64,000 nucleotides of DNA, taken from the NCBI GenBank assembly GCA_040004035.1, contig JAMPLN010000031.1. The stretch is one strand, 5' to 3'. The notes beneath the pieces are model-generated. The model was not told the DNA's origin. It ran no database searches and saw only the letters and a program-made list of their open reading frames with translations. Both the position numbers and the translations under genes were made by a program. The stretch is from Microcoleus vaginatus_C (GTDB lineage Bacteria > Cyanobacteriota > Cyanobacteriia > Cyanobacteriales > Microcoleaceae). Position 1 is the first letter of the stretch. Every line of letters starts with the position of its first letter. Positions 1 to 7,515 of the stretch are shown here, in pieces.

Positions 1-105
1 GAGCGTCACAATATCTCAAATGGGTTCAAAGAACCGCTCTTGACAGGATGCTCTTTTATATCTTGCCCTTTTTGTCAAGTACAATTTATACCAAATTAGA
101 TGAGC

Positions 106-195
106 TTACCCTGTACCTTGATGGCTGTAAAGGTAATTGATTCTACGTTCCTCATAGCGGTTGCTGCCGCAAGTATTGCATCGGATTTCTCGCAT
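106..195 (-). pseudogene. Truncated YgiT-type zinc-finger (antitoxin-like) gene
   Basis: The minus strand encodes 29 residues beginning MREIRCNTCGSNRYEE. This matches the start of YgiT/MqsA-type zinc-finger proteins: a first CxxC pair followed by a YEERR...YLYSHQG block. The frame stops right after SHQG, so the second CxxC pair that would complete the zinc site is missing. The start lies 14 bases after the stop of the DUF5615 remnant, so the two were probably co-transcribed. Family assignment rests on recalled consensus; truncation is read directly from the sequence. Confidence 0.5.
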
Positions 196-208
196 GGGTC
201 TATCCTCA

Positions 209-559
209 TTATCCCGGATTTCGGATTCTCAATCGACCTAATTCCGCAGTGATAATAGCACCTGATTGGAGTTCTTGTCCGTGAAGTGCGATCGCCTGCA
301 AGCCAACTTCTGCTTGCTGTCTCGCCGCTAGATTAACTAAACGGATAATCCCGCAGTGAGGTACGCCTCGGACTATTGCAAGTTCGCCAAAATCTTTGTC
401 TAAGGTTACTAGAATACGACCATCATTATATGCACGAGAAAGAATCTCTTCGTCGCCCGGATCTTCTGGCCAATCTCCCGTCCATATTGCATCATGTCCC
501 GCGATTTCGAGTTGTTGGCGGGAGCCGCCCTAAACACAAGTATCCAAAAGAATTTTCAT
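209..559 (-). pseudogene. DUF5615 (PIN-like) toxin gene with in-frame nonsense codon
   Basis: Read through one stop, this frame gives a full-length DUF5615 protein of about 116 residues. It opens MKILLDTCV and later shows TGDWPEDPGDEEIL, RILVTLDKDFGELA and PHCGIIRLV, all hallmarks of this PIN-like family, which is the usual toxin partner of DUF433. The tenth codon (bases 530-532) is TAG, at a position where family members usually carry TGG for tryptophan. The start ATG overlaps the stop of the DUF433 gene (ATGA), the normal coupled arrangement. No further frameshift is visible, so the inactivation looks recent. A sequencing error at this one base is the alternative. Confidence 0.8.
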
Positions 560-819
560 TTGCCAGCTTCGGCCAAGAGAGGTTCGATACGCTCGTGACT
601 AACCAGTCGGTGAGCATAAACTAGACAAGCCTGAATATCTTCTCTTTCTAGCCAGGGATAGCCTTCGAGAATCGTTTCAGGAGTGTCGCCTGCAGCTAAC
701 ATTCCTAGAATATGCTCAACTGCAAGACGGCGACCCCGAATAATGGGTTTTCCGTTAAATATTTTGGGATTTACTGTGATTCGTTCTAAGAGTTTTTGAG
801 CATCCATAATTTGAGGCAT
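556..819 (-). CDS. DUF433 family antitoxin
   Basis: This 87-residue protein carries the DUF433 signature: a HTH-like domain with IFNGKPIIRGRRLAVEHILGMLAAGDT followed, in pieces, by a GYPWLEREDIQACLVYA helix. DUF433 proteins are Phd/VapB-like antitoxins that pair with DUF5615 PIN-like toxins and probably autoregulate their operon by DNA binding. The partner gene overlaps its 3' end by four bases but carries a nonsense codon, so this is probably an orphan antitoxin now. M5 is an alternative start. Confidence 0.85.
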   Translation of the reverse strand: MPQIMDAQKLLERITVNPKIFNGKPIIRGRRLAVEHILGMLAAGDTPETILEGYPWLEREDIQACLVYAHRLVSHERIEPLLAEAGK

Positions 820-849
820 AATTAGATAATCACTATTTTATCATATTTG

Positions 850-1662
850 ATGATTTCCGAACCCCTTACCCTCTCAACAAGCAATCCTGTTTTAGCAGCC
901 AAAGGATTAACTCGTCGTTTTGGTGGTTTAATTGCTGTAAACAACGTATCTTTTACAGTTGAAAAACACGAAATCTTTGGATTGATCGGCCCTAACGGCG
1001 CGGGCAAGACAACTCTATTTAATCTAATGACTGGACTGATACCTGCTTCTAGTGGCAACCTGATTTATCAAAATGAAAATATTTCCCAATTGAAGCCTTA
1101 TCAAATTGCTAATAAAGGTATTGCCCGAACTTTTCAAAATATCCGGTTGTTTGGGGAACTTTCTGCTGTGGAAAATGTGGCGATCGCCCGACACATCCAC
1201 AGTCGATCGGGCAATCCAGTTTTATCGGTGCTGGCGGGGATTTTCGGCTTGCCAGCATCTAACGCAATGGAACGCAAAACCCAGCGAAAAGCCTTAGAAT
1301 TGTTGGATTTAGTCGGATTGGGCGATCGCGCGGGCGAACAAGCCAAAAACTTGGCCTACGGCGACCAGAGGCGCTTAGAAATTGCCCGCGCTTTAGCCTT
1401 AGAACCGCAAATACTCTTGTTAGATGAACCTGCAGCAGGGATGAATCCCAGTGAAAAGCACAAATTAAGCGAATTTATCCGAGAAGTACGCCAACAATTC
1501 AATTTAACTGTAATATTGATCGAGCATCATGTACCGCTAGTTATGGGGTTGTGCGATCGAATTGCCGTCTTGCATTTCGGTCAGCTTATTGCTTTGGGAG
1601 AACCTGCTGTTGTGAGGAATGACCCGGCGGTGATTGAGGCTTATTTGGGAGATGAAACGTAG
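850..1662 (+). CDS. livG: Branched-chain/neutral amino acid ABC transporter ATPase (LivG/NatA type)
   Basis: Cytoplasmic ATP-binding subunit of an amino acid importer. Walker A GPNGAGKTT lies near residues 47-55, the ABC signature region is YGDQRRLEIARALA, Walker B is ILLLDEPAAGMN, and the H-loop is ILIEHHV. The long segment between Walker A and signature and the C-terminal VIEAYLGDE end are typical of LivG rather than LivF. The length (270 residues) is normal. The ATG is preferred over the TTG just upstream. The matching LivF-type gene follows 166 bases later. The permeases are not adjacent; LivM and LivH homologs lie at the far end of the window. Confidence 0.9.
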   Translation: MISEPLTLSTSNPVLAAKGLTRRFGGLIAVNNVSFTVEKHEIFGLIGPNGAGKTTLFNLMTGLIPASSGNLIYQNENISQLKPYQIANKGIARTFQNIRLFGELSAVENVAIARHIHSRSGNPVLSVLAGIFGLPASNAMERKTQRKALELLDLVGLGDRAGEQAKNLAYGDQRRLEIARALALEPQILLLDEPAAGMNPSEKHKLSEFIREVRQQFNLTVILIEHHVPLVMGLCDRIAVLHFGQLIALGEPAVVRNDPAVIEAYLGDET

Positions 1663-1724
1663 AAATTGTAAATGTTTCCCTGCTCTGGCGGGGAACGAGT
1701 AAAATTAATAGTTAGCCTTAAATG

Positions 1725-1790
1725 AATATTCTAGTCCTCTTAGGAGGACTTCAGCTATGAGCCAGGGGTTGAAACCCCTGGCTGCTGGAA
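1725..1790. repeat. Palindromic dispersed repeat with SD-like sequence and ATG
   Basis: Two adjacent inverted repeats are visible: GTCCTC-TTAG-GAGGAC, then AGCCAGGGG-TTGAAA-CCCCTGGCT. Between them lie AGGAGG and an ATG, which mimic a ribosome site and start codon for the downstream livF frame. I recall similar paired palindromes as dispersed repeats in Oscillatoriales genomes, so I read this as an inserted repeat rather than a native leader. Confidence 0.6.
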
Positions 1791-1828
1791 AAGAGACAGT
1801 TTTGTTATCAAAAATCAAGTTACAAAAA

Positions 1829-2566
1829 ATGCAACAGAGTCCACCCAAAACCACCCAAAACATCCTCTTAGAACTCAAAAATGTTTCTGTAAATTATGGC
1901 GGAATTCAAGCCATACAAAATATTAATCTCACAATTAATGCCGGGGAGGTTATCAGTCTCATCGGTGCCAACGGTGCAGGCAAAAGTACCACCCTGAGAG
2001 CGATTTCTAAAATAGTTAATTTGCGACAAGGACAAATTATTTATAGCGGGCGCGATATTAGCCGCCGCCAAGCTCACGAAGTTGTGAAATTGGGAATCGC
2101 CCACAGTCCAGAAGGGCGGCGGGTTTTGGCCAAGCAAACGGTGTTGACTAACTTGGAATTGGGTGCCTATATTCGATCGGACTCGGCGGCAGTAAAAGCC
2201 GATTTAGAGCGCCAATTTGAGATATTTCCCCGCCTAGCAGAAAGGCGCCGCCAGCTAGCAGGAACCCTCAGCGGCGGGGAACAGCAAATGCTGGCGATCG
2301 CCCGCGCTCTGATGAGTCGCCCGAAGCTGCTATTATTAGATGAGCCTAGTTTAGGCTTAGCACCTGCGATCGTCAAAGAAATTTTTGCAATTATTCAAAA
2401 TCTGCGCTCCACGGGCGTTACAATCCTTTTAGTGGAACAAAACGCCAGTTTAGCACTGCAAATTGCCGATCGGGGTTACGTGCTAGAAGCTGGTAATATT
2501 ACTCTCACAGGTATTGGAGCGGATTTGCTAAACGACGAGCGAGTCAGGAGCGCATATTTAGGTTGA
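1829..2566 (+). CDS. livF: Branched-chain/neutral amino acid ABC transporter ATPase (LivF/NatE type)
   Basis: Second cytoplasmic ATPase of the amino acid importer. Walker A GANGAGKSTT, signature LSGGEQQMLAIARALM, Walker B LLLLDEPSLGLAP and H-loop ILLVEQNAS are all present, and the C-terminus ends in the LivF-like VRSAYLG. The frame is open back to an ATG at 1757, but those extra 24 codons are made largely of a palindromic repeat, so the ATG giving MQQSPPKTTQ is chosen (245 residues, normal for LivF). The use of the upstream ATG cannot be excluded because an AGGAGG precedes it. The stop overlaps the start of the EamA gene. Confidence 0.88.
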   Translation: MQQSPPKTTQNILLELKNVSVNYGGIQAIQNINLTINAGEVISLIGANGAGKSTTLRAISKIVNLRQGQIIYSGRDISRRQAHEVVKLGIAHSPEGRRVLAKQTVLTNLELGAYIRSDSAAVKADLERQFEIFPRLAERRRQLAGTLSGGEQQMLAIARALMSRPKLLLLDEPSLGLAPAIVKEIFAIIQNLRSTGVTILLVEQNASLALQIADRGYVLEAGNITLTGIGADLLNDERVRSAYLG

Positions 2567-3423
2567 CTTGGTTAATTTTTGGAATCTTGACCGCTTTCTT
2601 TGAAGCCGTCAAAGACGTTTTTGGCAAACAAAACCTCAAAAAAAGTGACGAATATGTCGTCGCTTGGTCTCTCTCATTTTTTTCAGTCATCTGTTTGCTT
2701 CCCTGGGTATTATATACAGGAATTCCGCCATTAAACTCTCAATTTTGGCTCGCCCTATTAATCGGAGGTAGCATCAACGCTGTCACAGCCCTCCTCTACA
2801 TCAAAGCCATCAAACTATCAGATTTATCCCTGACACTACCGATGGTAGCTTTGACACCATTATTCATGTTGGTAACTTCACCGTTAATTGTCGGTGAATA
2901 TCCCAAATTTTTTGATTATATTGGCATTTTACTAATCGTAGCAGGCTCTTATTTATTAAATATCAAAGAGAAATCTAAAGGATATTTAGCCCCATTCAAA
3001 GCACTGCTGGATGAACCCGGACCCAAGTTGATGTTAATCGTCGCAGTACTATGGAGTATTGCCGCAAATTTTGACAAAATAGGAGTTACAAATTCCCACC
3101 CTATTTTTTGGGTATTCTCTTTGTTTGGTACCATGAGTGTTTTGCTACTGCCAGTTTTATTGCACAAAACCCCAAATCCAGGGCGACAAATTTTCAAACA
3201 ATTACCAATGCTAGCGGCTATGGGGTTTATCAATGCTATTGGAATAATTTTTCAAATGCAAGCTTTGACATTAGCTTTCGTAGTCCAAGTGATAGCGATT
3301 AAGCGTACTAGCGTGTTAATGGGTGTATTGTTCGGTCATTTCATTTTTAAGGAAAAAGATATTCAACAAAGATTCTTAGGGGCCGGGATCATGATTTTGG
3401 GAGTTTTATTTATCAGTTTATAG
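2563..3423 (+). CDS. EamA/DMT-superfamily transporter
   Basis: Integral membrane protein of 286 residues with about ten hydrophobic segments and two similar halves, as in the drug/metabolite transporter superfamily. The first half ends near the PLIVGEYP stretch; the second opens LMLIVAVLWSIAANFDKIG and ends in HFIFKEKDIQQRFLGAGIMILGV, the typical EamA terminal pair of helices. The substrate is unknown; many relatives export amino acids or other metabolites. It begins with TTG and overlaps the livF stop (TTGA), so translation is probably coupled to that of the ABC ATPases. Confidence 0.85.
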   Translation: MTWLIFGILTAFFEAVKDVFGKQNLKKSDEYVVAWSLSFFSVICLLPWVLYTGIPPLNSQFWLALLIGGSINAVTALLYIKAIKLSDLSLTLPMVALTPLFMLVTSPLIVGEYPKFFDYIGILLIVAGSYLLNIKEKSKGYLAPFKALLDEPGPKLMLIVAVLWSIAANFDKIGVTNSHPIFWVFSLFGTMSVLLLPVLLHKTPNPGRQIFKQLPMLAAMGFINAIGIIFQMQALTLAFVVQVIAIKRTSVLMGVLFGHFIFKEKDIQQRFLGAGIMILGVLFISL

Positions 3424-3614
3424 GTTGAGATTTCGGGGACTTTGACGCTCGTTCTCTGCCCGAATGTAGGGGCGGTGCCCCCGTGCTCGCCCTCTCTCGG
3501 TTGGGCGGGGATGTCTGGGTGGGAAACAAGCCCTAGCCTCTATTGATGTATAAGTCATGTTATACTCAAGGCGATCGCACTTTCTCTCACTATTTATTAA
3601 GATAAAAAAAATTA
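3424..3614. other. Intergenic spacer with GGGGCG hairpin repeat
   Basis: No credible gene is visible. The stretch holds a hairpin-forming repeat around GTAGGGGCGGTGCCCCC (about 3466-3483), a type that also appears at 36262-36285 as GTAGGGGCGAACCCCCG. It then runs through an AT-rich leader into the cobN start. Confidence 0.5.
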
Positions 3615-6600
3615 ATGCACAAAATAGCTGCCACACCCGGAGGTTGGAATCCTCAAGCAGAAGGAGTAATTTTTATTCAGCAAACCCCAGCACCAATAGT
3701 ATTTATTAGTGCTGCTGACACCGACATTCAAACACTCGCCGCCGCCGCATCCAAAATGCCTGCAAAATTCCCCAAACTGCGCGCAGTAAACCTGCTTCAG
3801 TTGCAGCAACAACTAACAATTGATACTTATGCAGAGGAAGTTTTAGAACGCGCAGATGTGATAATCTTAAGACTGTTAGGAGGGCGTTCTTATTGGTCTT
3901 ACGGGTTAGAAATTCTGCGGGAAACAGTGCAGAAAACTAACGCATCACTGATTGTAATGCCGGGAGAAGACAGTCCCGATCCTGATTTAATCAGCCATTC
4001 AAATGTATCGCTGTCAGCAGTCAATCAACTGTGGCGCTACTTTACAGAAGGCGGAGTCCAAAACTTTGTTAACGCACTAAAACTTGCCGCCGATACTTGC
4101 CTAAAAACTGCTTATAATCCGCCCCTACCTCAAACAGTTTCCCGCGTCGGAATTTATGATTGGAAAAAGCAAATTGAATCGTCCCCAACTTGCGGACAGG
4201 GGGACATTACTTCTAAATCTAAAGTCGGAATTTTATTTTATCGTGCTCATTACTTATCAGGAAACTTAGCACCAATTGATGCACTTTGTAAAGCTCTAGC
4301 AGAGCGAAACTTAGTCCCTGTTCCCGTCTTTGTGTCTTCTCTGCGGGAAGCCGATTTGCAAATAGAATTGCTGGAATATTTCCAGCCCAAAGAATCAGAA
4401 CCAATTCAATTATTGCTCAACACCACAAGTTTTGCCGTCTCCGGTTTCAGCAGTCAAGAACCGGAACAAAACAGCTTAAAATCCTTAGACGTTCCCGTAT
4501 TGCAAGCAATCTTCAGCGGTGGCGGTTTGGACCAGTGGGAAACGGAACTTCAGGGACTTTCGCCCCGCGATGTGGCGATGAATGTAGCATTGCCGGAAGT
4601 AGACGGAAAAATCATTACTAGGGCTGTTTCTTTTAAAGCGGTACAGACTTGGAACAGCGAATTAGAAACAGATGTAGTAGGCTATGTAGCAGCGGGCGAT
4701 CGCATTTCATTTGTAGCAGATTTAACCGCCAATTGGGTGAAGATGAAACAAACCCCAGCCGCTAGCAGACGCATCGCCATAATTCTAGCAAATTACCCCA
4801 CTCGCAACGCCCGCTTAGCCAACGGCGTCGGCTTAGATACGCCCGCTAGCTGTGTCGAAATCCTCAAAGCTATGCAGCAAGCTGGCTATCAAATTGAAAA
4901 CATCCCCGCTAGTGGCAACGAGTTAATTGAGCTCCTGACTTCTGGCGTAACAAATGACCCGGAAGGACGCGAATTGCGCCCTGTTCATCAATCTTTGGAT
5001 TTGACAGAATATGAAGAATATTTTGCTAATTTGCCGCAGGAAGTGCAAGATGGGATTTGTAAAAGATGGGGGCTTCCGGGAAGCTATGCACAAGATTTTA
5101 TAAGTAACAATAGGTCTTTTCCGATTCCGGGAATTCAGTTTGGTAATGTATTTGTAGGAATTCAACCATCGCGGGGATACGAACTTGACCCCGCGTTAAA
5201 TTATCACGCCCCAGACTTAGAACCTACCCACAATTATCTAGCTTACTATTATTGGTTGCGAGAAAAGTTGGAAATTGATGCGATAATTCATGCCGGAAAA
5301 CACGGCAATTTAGAATGGCTTCCCGGTAAAAGTATAGCATTGTCTAACAAATGTTATCCAGAAGTGGCATTAGGCGCGATGCCGAATTTTTATCCCTTCA
5401 TTGTCAACGATCCGGGGGAAGGTTCCCAAGCAAAAAGACGATCGCAAGCTGTGATTATCGACCACCTGACACCGCCGATGACTCGCGCCGAACTCTACGG
5501 GCCTTTGCAGCAGTTGGAAACCTTAATTGATGAGTATTGCGAAGCCCAAAGTTTAGATCCGTCCAGATTGCCCATGATTCGCGATCGCATTCTCGCCCTC
5601 ACCAACAAAGAAAACTTAGACAAAGACTTAGGAATACAACTAAATAAATCGGAATTTACAGAATTTATCACCCGCACAGACGGCTATCTTTGCGAACTCA
5701 AAGAATCCCAAATCCGCGACGGACTGCACATTTTCGGGCAGTGTCCCGAAGGTAGACAGTTGAGAGATTTGATAATTGCGATCGCCCGCCATCCCACCAA
5801 CGGGCGATCGGGCTTAACCCGCGCCCTAGCAGAAGACTCAGGCTACGATTTCGACCCCTTAACCTGCGATCCAACGTCGATAATTCACCACCGCACAGCA
5901 GGCGATTTAACAGCAGAACTCGAAGACAAAGCCGCTGAATTAGTAGATAACTTAATCGAAAACATCCGCGTTAATCCGCGTTCATCTGCGGTTAAAAATA
6001 TTCAAATAGGAGAAGCAACAAAACAAGAACTAGACTGGATAAACAACTATCTTTTACCTTCAATCCTCCAAACAAACCAAGAAATTACCAACCTTTTGCG
6101 CGGGCTAGATGGGCGGCACATACCAAGCGGCGCATCCGGCGCGCCCACCCGCGGCAGACCAGATGTATTGCCCACCGGTCGGAATTTTTACTCAGTAGAT
6201 ATCCGCGCCATTCCCACAGAAACCGCCTGGAGAGTTGGCAGAGTTGCTGCTGAAACTTTAATCGAAAGATACACCCAAGAAAACGGCGAATATCCAAAAA
6301 CTTTGGGTTTGTCAGTGTGGGGAACATCCACCATGCGGACGGGGGGAGACGATATCGCCGAAGCCTTGGCGCTGATAGGAGTTCAACCAGTTTGGGATGG
6401 GCCTTCGCGCCGGGTTGTAGATTTTGAAATCTTGCCAGTTTCTGTTTTGGGACGGCCGCGCGTAGATGTTACTTTGCGAATTTCTGGCTTTTTCCGCGAT
6501 GCTTTTTTTAATTTAATTGATTTGTTTGACAGTGCGGTAAAAGCTGTGGCCGATTTAGACGAATCGGCAGAAAATAACCCCTTAGCCGCACAAGTTCAAG

Positions 6601-7430
6601 CCGAGATTCAGTATTGGGAATCTACAGGTTTGAGTCGAGAAGAGGCGCAAGGGCGATCGCAATTTCGAGTCTTTGGCTCAAAACCAGGTGCTTACGGCGC
6701 AGGACTTCAAGGCATAATTGAAGCTCAAAACTGGACAGACGACAGCGATTTAGCAAAAGCTTACATTAATTGGAGCAGTTACGCCTATACCTCCTCTAGT
6801 TCCTCAAATTTGCCGGGAGATGTAGCAGGAGTTAAACAGAGTGAATGGGGATGTTCTGCACCCGAAGCATTTGAACAACGCCTCGGCCAAATGCAAATAG
6901 TTCTGCAAAACCAAGACAACCGGGAACACGACATCCTCGACTCGGATGATTATTATCAATTTCAAGGGGGAATGACGGCCGCAATCCGCAATTTGCGAGG
7001 CAAAAATCCTGAAACTTATTTTGGAGATAATTCAATTCCTGAGAATCCGAAAGTGCGGCAACTGCGAGAAGAAATTGCGCGGGTTTATCGCAGCAGGGCT
7101 GTGAATCCCAAATGGATAGAAGGTGCGATGCGACACGGTTATAAAGGTGCTTTTGAAATTGCAGCAACTGTTGATTTTTTGTTTGCTTACGATGCTACGG
7201 CAAATTGTGTAGAGGATTTTATGTATCAAGGAATCGCAGAGGCTTATATTTTTGATGAGAAAGTGCAGACATTTATTCAAGAAAACAATCCTTGGGCACT
7301 GCGAGATATGGCAGAAAGATTGCTAGAAGCTCGTCAGCGGGGGTTGTGGCAGAGTGCGAACCCGGATACATTGGATAAATTGAGGTCGATCGCCCTGCAA
7401 GCCGAAGCAGTCATTGAATCCCATACATAA
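3615..7430 (+). CDS. cobN: Cobaltochelatase subunit CobN
   Basis: This 1271-residue protein is the large subunit of the aerobic-type cobaltochelatase, which inserts Co(II) into hydrogenobyrinic acid a,c-diamide in cobalamin synthesis; it belongs to the CobN/ChlH (magnesium chelatase H) family. Family marks include the N-terminal LLGGRSYWSYGLE block, the HAGKHGNLEWLPGK block near residue 560, NVFVGIQPSRGY, TGRNFYSVD and DDYYQFQGGM. It resembles CobN more than ChlH in the NWIY-free N-terminal layout and in the GIQPSRG motif. Cyanobacteria usually lack CobS/CobT, so ChlI/ChlD-type AAA subunits are the likely partners (family knowledge). It stands alone here, 190 bases after the transporter operon. 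Confidence 0.92.
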   Translation: MHKIAATPGGWNPQAEGVIFIQQTPAPIVFISAADTDIQTLAAAASKMPAKFPKLRAVNLLQLQQQLTIDTYAEEVLERADVIILRLLGGRSYWSYGLEILRETVQKTNASLIVMPGEDSPDPDLISHSNVSLSAVNQLWRYFTEGGVQNFVNALKLAADTCLKTAYNPPLPQTVSRVGIYDWKKQIESSPTCGQGDITSKSKVGILFYRAHYLSGNLAPIDALCKALAERNLVPVPVFVSSLREADLQIELLEYFQPKESEPIQLLLNTTSFAVSGFSSQEPEQNSLKSLDVPVLQAIFSGGGLDQWETELQGLSPRDVAMNVALPEVDGKIITRAVSFKAVQTWNSELETDVVGYVAAGDRISFVADLTANWVKMKQTPAASRRIAIILANYPTRNARLANGVGLDTPASCVEILKAMQQAGYQIENIPASGNELIELLTSGVTNDPEGRELRPVHQSLDLTEYEEYFANLPQEVQDGICKRWGLPGSYAQDFISNNRSFPIPGIQFGNVFVGIQPSRGYELDPALNYHAPDLEPTHNYLAYYYWLREKLEIDAIIHAGKHGNLEWLPGKSIALSNKCYPEVALGAMPNFYPFIVNDPGEGSQAKRRSQAVIIDHLTPPMTRAELYGPLQQLETLIDEYCEAQSLDPSRLPMIRDRILALTNKENLDKDLGIQLNKSEFTEFITRTDGYLCELKESQIRDGLHIFGQCPEGRQLRDLIIAIARHPTNGRSGLTRALAEDSGYDFDPLTCDPTSIIHHRTAGDLTAELEDKAAELVDNLIENIRVNPRSSAVKNIQIGEATKQELDWINNYLLPSILQTNQEITNLLRGLDGRHIPSGASGAPTRGRPDVLPTGRNFYSVDIRAIPTETAWRVGRVAAETLIERYTQENGEYPKTLGLSVWGTSTMRTGGDDIAEALALIGVQPVWDGPSRRVVDFEILPVSVLGRPRVDVTLRISGFFRDAFFNLIDLFDSAVKAVADLDESAENNPLAAQVQAEIQYWESTGLSREEAQGRSQFRVFGSKPGAYGAGLQGIIEAQNWTDDSDLAKAYINWSSYAYTSSSSSNLPGDVAGVKQSEWGCSAPEAFEQRLGQMQIVLQNQDNREHDILDSDDYYQFQGGMTAAIRNLRGKNPETYFGDNSIPENPKVRQLREEIARVYRSRAVNPKWIEGAMRHGYKGAFEIAATVDFLFAYDATANCVEDFMYQGIAEAYIFDEKVQTFIQENNPWALRDMAERLLEARQRGLWQSANPDTLDKLRSIALQAEAVIESHT

Positions 7431-7515
7431 ATACTCAAAACGTCACCATCGCGGCTGCCGACGAATGGCCGCTTGCGGTAATATCTAGTAATGTTTCGCG
7501 ATCGCTGAAAGCTTT

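Noticed and set aside
376..624. Plus-strand 82-codon frame over the DUF5615 remnant
   Set aside because: It is antisense to the DUF5615 and DUF433 genes, whose protein signatures are clear on the minus strand.
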